From positions 1-64,000 of the forward strand of contig JBBSIC010000013.1 of NCBI GenBank assembly GCA_038232275.1: a stretch of 64,000 nt of DNA, read 5' to 3'. This document shows, piece after piece, positions 25,752 to 31,904 of the stretch. The notes under the pieces are model-generated. The model ran no database searches, was not told where the DNA came from, and saw only the letters and a program-made list of their open reading frames with translations. The stretch's first letter is position 1; every line of letters starts with the position of its first letter. The position numbers were made by a program, and so were the translations under genes. The stretch is from DATLGB01 sp038232275 (GTDB lineage: Bacteria; Actinomycetota; Thermoleophilia; Solirubrobacterales; Solirubrobacteraceae).

Positions 25752-26351
25752 ATGACCGACGAGCCCGTGGAGGTCGAGGAGGAGCCCGAACGCCCGCCCG
25801 CTCTGGATCCCGAGACGCGCGCGCGCCGGGACGCCGCACTGCGGATGGTGCGCAAGTACGGCGACCCCGTGCTGCGCGCCCGGGCGCTGGCGATCGACCG
25901 CTTCGACGAGCGCCTGGTCGAGGAGACCCAGCGCATGGCGGACGTCATGCACGACTCGCTGGGGATCGGCCTGGCGGCGACGCAGGTGGGCGTGATGCAC
26001 CGCGTGCTCGTCTACCGCGTCGAACCGGACGCGGCGGTGGCCGTCCTGGTCAACCCGGAGATCGAGTGGCGCTCCTTCGAGGAGGAGGTCGCCGAGGAGG
26101 GCTGCCTGTCGCTGCCCGGCGTCCTGGTCGAGGTCGAGCGGCCGGTGTACGTGCGCGTCAAGGGCCGCGACGAGCGCGGCGACGCGCTGCTGATCGAGGC
26201 CTCCGGGCTCGAGGCCCGCGTCCTGCAGCACGAGGTCGACCATCTCGACGGCGTCCTGATCCTCGACCGCACCGCGCGCAGCCAGCGCAAGGAGGCGATG
26301 AAGGCCCTCCGCGAGCGCCTCGCGGAGGAGGAGCAGCGCCGGGCCGCGTAG
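25752..26351 (+). CDS. def: Peptide deformylase
   Basis: Def removes the formyl group from nascent N-terminal methionine. The three motifs are GIGLAATQVG, EEGCLSLPGV and the metal-binding QHEVDHLDGVL. The 199-residue protein has an acidic, proline-containing N-terminal extension of about 30 residues (EVEEEPERPPALDPETR) before the usual start at RMVRKYGDPVLR. Its stop overlaps the GTG of fmt by one base, so the two formyl-cycle enzymes are coupled. Confidence 0.95.
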   Translation: MTDEPVEVEEEPERPPALDPETRARRDAALRMVRKYGDPVLRARALAIDRFDERLVEETQRMADVMHDSLGIGLAATQVGVMHRVLVYRVEPDAAVAVLVNPEIEWRSFEEEVAEEGCLSLPGVLVEVERPVYVRVKGRDERGDALLIEASGLEARVLQHEVDHLDGVLILDRTARSQRKEAMKALRERLAEEEQRRAA

Positions 26352-27205
26352 TGCGGACGGTCTATCTCGGAACCTCGGACTTCGCGGTCGCGGTGCTCGA
26401 GCGCCTCGTCGCCAGCGAGCACGAGGTGGGCCTCGTCGTCACCCGCCCGGACCGCCGCAAGGGCCGCGGCCAGCGGACCTCGCCGCCGCCCGTCGCCGAC
26501 GCCGCCCGCGCGCTCGGCCTCGATCTGCTGCAACCCGCCGACCTGCACGCGCCCGAGGCGCTCGAGGCGATCGCCGCCGCCGCGCCCGGGGCGCTCGTGG
26601 TGTGCGCGTACGGCGCGCTGATCAAGGAGCCGCTTTTGAGCGGCTACGAGATCTTCAACGTGCATCCGTCGCTGCTGCCGCGCTGGCGCGGCGCGGCTCC
26701 GCTGGAGCGCGCGATCATGGCCGGCGACGCGGAGACCGGCGTCGCGATCATGCGCCTGGAGGCCGGGCTGGACGCCGGGCCCGTCTGCCTGCGCCAGCGC
26801 GAGGCGATCGCCCCGGACGACGACTACGGCACCCTCGCCGCCCGGCTTCAGGAGCTCGGCGGCGACCTGCTCGTGCGCGCGCTGAGCGAGTGGCCGCCGT
26901 TCGTCGAGCAGCCCGAGGCCGGCCTCACCTACGCGGAGAAGATCGGGCCGGAGGATCGCCTGCTCGACCCCGCCGCCCCGGCCGCGCAGCGCGTGCGCGT
27001 CGTACGGGCGCTGCGGCCCCACATCGGTGCGCGCCTGGCGCTCGGAGGCGGCGAGCTCCTCGGCGTCTGGAACGCGCGCGTCGCGGTGCAGGACGCCGAC
27101 CCGCGGCTCGTCGTCGCGGGCCTCGAGCTGCTCGAGGTCCAGCCCGCGGGCGGGAAGCGGATGGCGGCCGCCGCATGGGCGCGCGGTCGTGGGTCGGCGC
27201 ACTAG
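26351..27205 (+). CDS. fmt: Methionyl-tRNA formyltransferase (short)
   Basis: Fmt formylates initiator Met-tRNA with 10-formyl-THF. It starts at GTG 26351 with VYLGTSDFAVAVLERL. FNVHPSLLPRWRGAAPLERAI and GVAIMRLEAGLDAGPV cover the catalytic and folate region. A C-terminal domain follows (YAEKIGPEDRLLDPAAPA). At 284 residues it is about 25 shorter than usual, with the C-terminal tRNA-binding domain trimmed. It lies at the 3' end of priA-def-fmt and directly beside the remnant-filled island, so end erosion at that border is conceivable. Confidence 0.93.
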   Translation: MRTVYLGTSDFAVAVLERLVASEHEVGLVVTRPDRRKGRGQRTSPPPVADAARALGLDLLQPADLHAPEALEAIAAAAPGALVVCAYGALIKEPLLSGYEIFNVHPSLLPRWRGAAPLERAIMAGDAETGVAIMRLEAGLDAGPVCLRQREAIAPDDDYGTLAARLQELGGDLLVRALSEWPPFVEQPEAGLTYAEKIGPEDRLLDPAAPAAQRVRVVRALRPHIGARLALGGGELLGVWNARVAVQDADPRLVVAGLELLEVQPAGGKRMAAAAWARGRGSAH

Positions 27206-27216
27206 GAGCGCGCTGA

Positions 27217-27388
27217 TACGCGATGCCGCCGACGTCAACGACGTCGACCGGTGCGTCGAGCAGCTCCAGGCGGCCGGGACGCCAACCCTGCGACAGGCGA
27301 GAACATGTCCTGGAGCGAGCGCGGCGCCTACGTGGCCCACCCCGAGGGAACCCCCGTCGCGGCCGCTGGGCCTCAAGTCGCGTAATCA
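27217..27388 (+). pseudogene. VOC (glyoxalase-like) protein fragment, frameshifted
   Basis: Beginning just after fmt, one frame reads ADVNDVDRCVEQLQAAGTPTL, as in the second half of VOC-family proteins. Near 27297 the frame changes and continues MSWSERGAYVAHPEGTPVA, the expected end of the same domain. The N-terminal half is absent. This is a remnant of a metal-dependent glyoxalase/dioxygenase-fold protein, not a gene. Confidence 0.5.
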
Positions 27389-27464
27389 TCCGATCGGCCC
27401 GCGGGACGGCTTCTGAGCGGGGTGCGGGCGGCGACCGCCGACGACGCGACACCTTCGCCGCATG

Positions 27465-27633
27465 GCCGGCTGCCACGCTGCGCGACGACGTGACCGTCGT
27501 CCGCGCGGTCGATGCCTACGCGGCGCTGTGCAACATCGACGTCTACCGCGAGCTCATCGACGAGCGCCAGTGGACCCCCGACCAGGTCCAGGCCGGGTGG
27601 ACCACCACCCTCACGCTGACCCTCCTCGCATGA
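27465..27633 (+). pseudogene. TetR-family C-terminal fragment
   Basis: The frame ending at TGA 27633 reads AALCNIDVYRELIDERQWTPDQ followed by a helical LTLTLLA tail. This resembles the ligand-binding C-terminus of TetR regulators (DVYRxLVxERGWSPD). No helix-turn-helix part remains upstream, so it is a broken piece. The match is by eye and short. Confidence 0.4.
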
Positions 27634-27670
27634 TGCGCAACCAGCCCTCCGCGGGAGGAGGCAGTCGCCC

Positions 27671-27984
27671 CTACCTGCGCCGTGCGCCGGAGCAATCGCT
27701 GTTGCGGGCGGAGCACGTCGTAGGCCCATGATGCGAGGGTGGTCGGGTGGTGCTCTGGACGGTTCGGGGCTGTTCGGGGGCGAAGTCGTCGCGCAGCCCG
27801 GCCGACATGCCGATTACGGCGTCGACGAGGCCGCTCACGCCGGATCGGCGCAGGATCTCGTCTGGGATGCGCTCGGCGCGCAGCGGATGACCGGTGGCGG
27901 CAGAGACGATCTCGGCAGCCTGCGGCCAGGTGAGATCGGCGGGCCCGTGGACGGCTTGCGCAAGCCGATCCTCAACCGAGACAC
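27671..27984 (-). pseudogene. NmrA-like NAD(P)-binding oxidoreductase C-terminal fragment
   Basis: On the minus strand, HGPADLTWPQAAEIVSAATG, IPDEILRRSGVSGLVDAV and DFAPEQPRTVQSTTRP match the C-terminal part of NmrA-family SDR-like proteins. After STTRP the proper continuation (LASWAYDVLRPQQ) lies in another frame near 27725. The Rossmann N-terminus is missing. Together with the two fragments before it, this forms a stretch of dead genes between fmt and the toxin-antitoxin modules. Confidence 0.55.
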
Positions 27985-27987
27985 CAC

Positions 27988-28015
27988 ATGGTAGCGCTAC
28001 CGATACCGCTACCAT
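27988..28015. promoter_or_regulatory. Inverted-repeat operator of the first toxin-antitoxin module
   Basis: ATGGTAGCG (27988-27996) and CGCTACCAT (28007-28015) are perfect 9-base inverted arms around a 10-base spacer. The inner GGTAGCGCTACC (27990-28001) is itself a palindrome. The right arm contains TACCAT, a TANNNT box 9 bases before the antitoxin ATG, so bound antitoxin/toxin would cover the promoter. Confidence 0.65.
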
Positions 28016-28024
28016 CGAGCCGGT

Positions 28025-28255
28025 ATGCCGGCGCTTCACGTTCGGAACCTGCCGGAATCGGTGGTGACCGCCCTCCGCGAGCGGGCTGCCAGGCACGGCC
28101 AGTCGATGCAGCAGGAGATCCGTCAAATCCTGGAGGCGGCTGCGCAGGCGTCACCCCCTCGCGAGCCTCCCGAGCCGGTCCGCCTGACCACCGTGCGCAC
28201 TGCGGTCACCTCCACGTGGGACCGGGAGGAGATATATGGCGACGCCGGCCGCTGA
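28025..28255 (+). CDS. FitA-like ribbon-helix-helix antitoxin
   Basis: The 76-residue protein has the Arc/FitA DNA-binding fold: MPALHVRNLPESVVTALRER, then ARHGQSMQQEIRQILEAAA. The C-terminal tail (TWDREEIYGDAGR) is the toxin-binding part. It overlaps the PIN toxin by 20 bases. The upstream inverted repeat is the expected autoregulatory operator. Confidence 0.88.
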   Translation: MPALHVRNLPESVVTALRERAARHGQSMQQEIRQILEAAAQASPPREPPEPVRLTTVRTAVTSTWDREEIYGDAGR

Positions 28256-28691
28256 CCGGGCCGTCCTGGACACGAACGTGCTTCTCGCGGCAACTGACGA
28301 GGCACGCCGAGAGCACGAGCACGCGATTGCAGCCATCAATGTCTGGCCTGCGTCCGGCTTGGTGCTCTATACCAGCGGGCAGATCTTGCGAGAGTACCTC
28401 GCAGTGGCCACGCGCCCGGTCGGCAGGAACGGGCTCGGCATGCCGCGGCCTGACGCGATCGCCAACGTGCGAGCGTTGCGGGCGCGACTGAACCTGCTGG
28501 TCGAAGACGCCAAAGTGAGCGACCGCCTGCTGGGGCTACTCGAGGCGATCGAGTGCGCGGGCAAACAGGTCCATGATGCGAACCTTGTCGCGACCATGCT
28601 CGTGCACGGCATCGACACCCTCGTCACCATGAACGTTGATGACTTCACCAGATTCGCAGATCACGTGCACGTGGCCGGCCTGCGTCCATAA
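28236..28691 (+). CDS. PIN-domain ribonuclease toxin (VapC/FitB type)
   Basis: The 151-residue toxin shows the first metal-binding aspartate in VLDTNVLLAA, a mid-domain glutamate in SGQILREYLAVATRP, and the C-terminal acidic pair HDANLVATMLVHG...TMNVDDFTRF. PIN toxins cleave tRNA or rRNA when not held by antitoxin. The start ATG 28236 is preceded by GGGAGGAGATAT, a strong Shine-Dalgarno, and lies inside the antitoxin gene. It is the first of four PIN toxins within 3.3 kb. Confidence 0.9.
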   Translation: MATPAADRAVLDTNVLLAATDEARREHEHAIAAINVWPASGLVLYTSGQILREYLAVATRPVGRNGLGMPRPDAIANVRALRARLNLLVEDAKVSDRLLGLLEAIECAGKQVHDANLVATMLVHGIDTLVTMNVDDFTRFADHVHVAGLRP

Positions 28692-28819
28692 GGCACTGCG
28701 CCATCCGTCGTATCCGGAACGCCAGGTCACTCAAGCCACAGCGAGCGTCCCATCATCTCAGGCGATCGCTCAACGGGCGGTTGAGCCGGGTGCCGGCGTG
28801 CACTTCAGCGATTCGGTGC

Positions 28820-28825
28820 TACAGT
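28820..28825 (+). promoter_or_regulatory. Candidate -10 box of the second toxin-antitoxin module
   Basis: TACAGT fits TANNNT and lies 7 bases before ATG 28833, giving a leaderless antitoxin message. I see no convincing -35. Confidence 0.4.
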
Positions 28826-28832
28826 GTCGCAC

Positions 28833-29075
28833 ATGGAGGTCGGCGTCCGAGAGCTTCGCAACGACACCGCTCGTGTCATCGACACGGTCCGCGCCGGTGA
28901 ACGTGTGACGCTGACCGTGCGCGGCGAGCCCCTGGCCGACATCGTTCCGCACGGCGGCCGCGTCCGGTGGCTGGCGGGAGCCGCTCTGCGAGATCAGCTC
29001 ACGCGGCGCGCCGCGGACCCCGCGCTGCGCGACGACCTGGACGAGCTCGCCGGCCAGACCCTCGCCGACCTCTGA
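28833..29075 (+). CDS. Phd/YefM-type antitoxin
   Basis: The sequence MEVGVRELRNDTARVIDTVRAGERVTLTVRGEPLADIVP is a standard prevent-host-death N-terminal DNA-binding domain; the 40-residue tail (ALRDQLTRRAADPALRDDLDELAG) is charged and likely wraps the toxin. The protein has 80 residues from ATG 28833; a GTG at 28824 would add three. Its stop overlaps the probable toxin start. Confidence 0.88.
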   Translation: MEVGVRELRNDTARVIDTVRAGERVTLTVRGEPLADIVPHGGRVRWLAGAALRDQLTRRAADPALRDDLDELAGQTLADL

Positions 29076-29470
29076 CCTCGGGACTGCTCGACACCTCGGT
29101 GTTCATCGCCCGCGAGGTCGAGCGACCGCTCGGCCAGGTGCCCGAGCGCGTGGCGGTGTCGGTCATCACGATTGGCGCGCTGGAGCTGGGCGTGCTCGCC
29201 GCGGTCGACGAGACGGTTCTGGCCAGACGTGCCGACACCCTCGCCCTCGCGCGCGAGTTCGATCCGATTCCGGTCAGCGAGCCGGTGATGACGGCGTGGG
29301 CACGGCTGGTGATGGACTGCCGCCGCGCAGGAGTGCACCGCATCGTCAGGCTCAGCGACGCGCTGATCGCGGCCACCGCCATCGCACACGGCCTGCCAGT
29401 CATCACACAGGACGAGGACTTCAGCCAGATCGCGAGCGCACACGCCATGCTGCGCGTCATCAAAGCCTGA
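29072..29470 (+). CDS. PIN-domain toxin with apparent CTG start
   Basis: The PIN fold is complete: GLLDTSVFIARE with the first catalytic aspartate, VITIGALELGVLAA, RIVRLSDALIAATAIAHGLP and TQDEDFSQI. The only start-like codon placed correctly is CTG 29072, overlapping the antitoxin stop as CTGA. The next in-frame GTG at 29099 would remove the LDTS aspartate, and the previous GTG at 28967 is deep inside the antitoxin. Either translation begins at CTG by coupling, or a former ATG/GTG mutated and weakened the toxin. Confidence 0.85.
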   Translation: MTSGLLDTSVFIAREVERPLGQVPERVAVSVITIGALELGVLAAVDETVLARRADTLALAREFDPIPVSEPVMTAWARLVMDCRRAGVHRIVRLSDALIAATAIAHGLPVITQDEDFSQIASAHAMLRVIKA

Positions 29471-29486
29471 ACCGCCCACCAAAGCA

Positions 29487-30114
29487 TCACCGCCAGGCGC
29501 GCGCCGCGGCCATCGCGCCGAAGTCCTCCTCGGGCGGTATGCGGGTGTAGCCGTCCGCGATCGCCGCGTCGATGCCGCCCCGCCGCCGCGCAGCCAGGAG
29601 CCCTGAGCTTCGCCCTTGAGTGCAGGCCCTGGCGGACCTCCTCGGCGTAGCGCTCGTGGTCGAGCTCCATGAGCCGGACGAGCACCTCCTGGCGCGGGGT
29701 GCCGGTCGTCTGGTTCGGCCGCGTCCAGACGAGCGTCCAGCGCGCCCGTCAGTGACGAGCCCGAGCGGCGTCTGAGTCGCCTTGGCCAGCTCGGCGGCGC
29801 GGTCGACCGGGCTCGCCGCCCACGCCTCCCCCGGAAGCGGGCGGTCCAGCCGGGGTGCCCTCGGGGTGGGTGCGGACGAGCAGCACGGGCGGCCCGCCCT
29901 CGCGGCTGTGGTCGTGGACGACGAAGGACGGCCGCAGGGTGACGCCGTGCTCGGCGACGCGATGGGAGGGGTCGGCGTCCGTCGCCTCTGCGACCGCGTC
30001 GCGCAGCTCGAGGACCTCGTCGAGCACCCACCGCACCCAGCGCGCCTGCAGCTCGGGCGCGTCGCGCCACTCGTCGCAGGCGAGCGACAGCCACTCGGCG
30101 TGATGGGCCTCCAT
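29487..30114 (-). pseudogene. Remnant of a large restriction/BREX-type DNA methylase
   Basis: From 30114 the minus strand reads AEWLSLACDEWRDAPELQARWV and LVRTHPEGTPAG, typical of the N-terminal region of Eco57I/PglX-like class I methylases. The frame then changes near 29850 (SPVDRAAELAKATQTPLG), again near 29720 (RQEVLVRLMELDHERYAEEV), and ends with AAIADGYTRIPPEEDFGAMAA to a stop at 29487. Catalytic NPPY and SAM-binding blocks are absent. Over 1,000 residues appear to be missing, so only the two ends survive. Confidence 0.55.
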
Positions 30115-30149
30115 CGACGGGCGCGTGGGGCGTGGCACGCCGGGCCGGC

Positions 30150-30581
30150 TCAAATCAAGGGGTCGCGAGATCGAAGGCCGAGATCTGACCAGCGTGCGAA
30201 GTCGCGATCACGACTGCAGAGCTCCAGGCCGTGTTCGATCGCGATGGCGGCGAGGTGGGCATCGGTCACGAGGCGCGCGGACGGCTGCGCGCCGAGCAGG
30301 CCTTGGAGGAGCTCCAGATGACGCGGACCCGGCTCGGGGGTCCAGGTGCAGGGCCGCGAGAACCAGGAGCCGACGATCGCGAGGGCCTCGCCGATCGGCA
30401 GTGGCCGCTCCCAAGCCCGCGCATGGCCGGCGACTCGCACGAAGCCCGTGATCGCCGCCCAGTGCAATCCGACCCGAGCCGTCCCCGAGAGGTGATCCTG
30501 CAGCCAGGAGTGTGCAGCCTGGTGATCGCGTGCCGCGGTCATGGTGGCGTCGACGAGCAGGTTCACGTCGACGAGGATCAC
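30150..30581 (-). CDS. PIN-domain toxin (VapC type)
   Basis: The 143-residue protein begins MILVDVNLLVDATMTAARDH with the first catalytic aspartate. It contains HWAAITGFVRVA and ends with SARLVTDAHLAAIAIEHGLELCSRDRDFARW, carrying the remaining acidic residues. The start overlaps the antitoxin stop (ATGA). It is transcribed toward the methylase remnant, which it may overlap by 4 bases if that gene began at 30153. Confidence 0.9.
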   Translation of the reverse strand: MILVDVNLLVDATMTAARDHQAAHSWLQDHLSGTARVGLHWAAITGFVRVAGHARAWERPLPIGEALAIVGSWFSRPCTWTPEPGPRHLELLQGLLGAQPSARLVTDAHLAAIAIEHGLELCSRDRDFARWSDLGLRSRDPLI

Positions 30582-30841
30582 GCTCGGCGCCTCAAGGCAC
30601 GAGCGTCGTCGTCGTCGTCGAGGAGCTCCTTGAGCGCGCGCGGGTCGGCGATCAGCGCGCGCCCCGGATTGAACGTCGGCAGCTCGTACGCCGCGTCTCG
30701 CGTCCCTGAGCCCTGAGCGTCAGCGGCAAGGCCCGCACGGAGGAGATCGTTCACTTCTCGCCGCAGTCCGGTTCCCCGTTCGGCGCGGCGGCGCTCGAGC
30801 GCCGCCGCCACGTCGTCGTCGAGTGTCAGCGTCGTCCGCAT
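30578..30841 (-). CDS. CopG/VapB ribbon-helix-helix antitoxin
   Basis: MRTTLTLDDDVAAALERRRAER followed by VNDLLRAGL is a classic ribbon-helix-helix. The C-terminal 45 residues are acidic (LLDDDDDARAL) and should contact the toxin. The 87-residue gene is coupled to its toxin by a 4-base overlap. TATGCT (minus strand, 30848-30853) lies 6 bases before its ATG. Confidence 0.88.
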   Translation of the reverse strand: MRTTLTLDDDVAAALERRRAERGTGLRREVNDLLRAGLAADAQGSGTRDAAYELPTFNPGRALIADPRALKELLDDDDDARALRRRA

Positions 30842-30847
30842 CAGTGG

Positions 30848-30853
30848 AGCATA
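30848..30853 (-). promoter_or_regulatory. Candidate -10 box of the third toxin-antitoxin module
   Basis: TATGCT on the minus strand fits TANNNT and lies 6 bases before ATG 30841, again predicting a leaderless antitoxin message. Confidence 0.4.
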
Positions 30854-30910
30854 CCTACAGCATCACGACATCAGCACGATGATGCAGGTAGCGGCGGTCG
30901 GGGTAGCGGC

Positions 30911-31285
30911 TCATGCTGCGAGTCGCACTCCGTAGTTTGCGAACGCGCCGTCACGGGTGAGCACGCTGAGGTCGTCCTGGAGCGCGTGGGCGATCAGGAC
31001 GCGATCAAATGGATCGGCGTGGTGGCGTGGCAGTTCAGCGGCCGCTTCGAGCAGGGACGCAGAGACAGCGAGTATGCGGAACTCGGCAGCGAGCACGACG
31101 CTCAGATTGCGTGGCGCTCGCAGCCGTCCCGCCTGGCGCTTGATCGCCACCTCCCAGACCGAAATCGGGCTCAGGCAGCGCTCGGTCGCGGGGTCGATCA
31201 TCAGCGCTCGCTCTCGGTCTGTGAGGTGCCCTGGATCCCCGAGTGCCCACAGGGCGATGTGCGTGTCGACCAAGACGGCGCTCAC
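30911..31285 (-). CDS. PIN-domain toxin (VapC, Phd-partnered)
   Basis: The 124-residue toxin carries VLVDTHIALWALGDP, ERCLSPISVWEVAIK, the acidic motif HHADPFDRVLIAHALQ and the final TRDGAFANYGV. That set is typical of PIN toxins paired with Phd antitoxins. The ATG at 31285 overlaps the antitoxin stop. Confidence 0.92.
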   Translation of the reverse strand: MSAVLVDTHIALWALGDPGHLTDRERALMIDPATERCLSPISVWEVAIKRQAGRLRAPRNLSVVLAAEFRILAVSASLLEAAAELPRHHADPFDRVLIAHALQDDLSVLTRDGAFANYGVRLAA

Positions 31286-31506
31286 GCGGAGTAGGGCTCA
31301 AACTCGGTCAGCGGCTCATCGAAGTCGGGGCCGAGCTCGATCTCTCCCGCGAGCATTCCGAGGCGAACCGGGGCATGCTCGGCGCTGATCGCGACGAGCC
31401 GTGCCGCCGGCGCGCCGTTGCGAGCGATGATGACCTCCTCGCCGCTCTCCGCGGCAGCGACCAGCTCGCTGAGCTTCGTCTTTGCGTCGTGCATGTTCAC
31501 CTGCAT
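31282..31506 (-). CDS. Phd/YefM-type antitoxin
   Basis: The 74-residue protein MQVNMHDAKTKLSELVAAAESGEEVIIARNGAPAARLV is a canonical Phd/YefM DNA-binding domain, followed by a toxin-binding tail ending LTEFEPYSA. The start at ATG 31506 is set by the family N-terminus. An 18-base perfect palindrome abuts and includes the first base of its start codon. Confidence 0.92.
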   Translation of the reverse strand: MQVNMHDAKTKLSELVAAAESGEEVIIARNGAPAARLVAISAEHAPVRLGMLAGEIELGPDFDEPLTEFEPYSA

Positions 31507-31541
31507 AGCTAGGAGCCTAGCTAACACGAGCACAACCTCAA
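31506..31541 (-). promoter_or_regulatory. Promoter and 18-bp palindromic operator of the fourth toxin-antitoxin module
   Basis: TAGCTAGG-AG-CCTAGCTA (31506-31523, plus strand) is a perfect palindrome. On the minus strand it contains the -10 box TAGGCT (31514-31519) 7 bases before the ATG, and TTGAGG (31536-31541) stands 16 bases farther as a -35. Bound Phd would block both transcription and ribosome access on this leaderless message. Confidence 0.65.
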
Positions 31542-31904
31542 CCCAACGCACCGCCGGAGCAATGGGCATGGGTCTCGCCCAAGCCCGTGACATACCTCCA
31601 AGCAGCATCGTCTGCTGGCACGAGTACGAACCGGCCGTGGCGTCAACACCGAACCACCGTCCGCCTCGCAGCACGGCCTGGTGACCGCAGCCCCGCCGAC
31701 AGCGCTCCTTGCAACGGGCTAGGCCTGCGGTTCTGCACGCGCAGCGACCGCCTCGGAGCGGCGCGCGGTCGTCCGCGAGGCATTCGTGGATAGGGCATCT
31801 ATTTGATGCCGAATCTGCGACTCCCGCCCCGGTCGCAGTGATCGCCCGCGCACTCTCCGCTGCCGCCGGCTGATCGTGCCGCCCGTCCGTAGCCTGAGAT
31901 CCCG
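31524..31904 (+). other. 381-bp intergenic region upstream of rsmB
   Basis: It holds the promoter of the fourth toxin-antitoxin module at its left end, one copy of a dispersed 31-base element (31789-31819), and a candidate rsmB -10 box TAGCCT (31890-31895) 9 bases before the ATG. I see no gene in it. Confidence 0.5.
31789..31819. repeat. Dispersed 31-bp element, copy 1
   Basis: The element is 30/31 identical to 54423-54453. Its core is the inverted repeat GGCATC-TATTT-GATGCC, able to form a 6-bp hairpin with a 5-base loop. Both copies lie in intergenic DNA. Confidence 0.75.
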
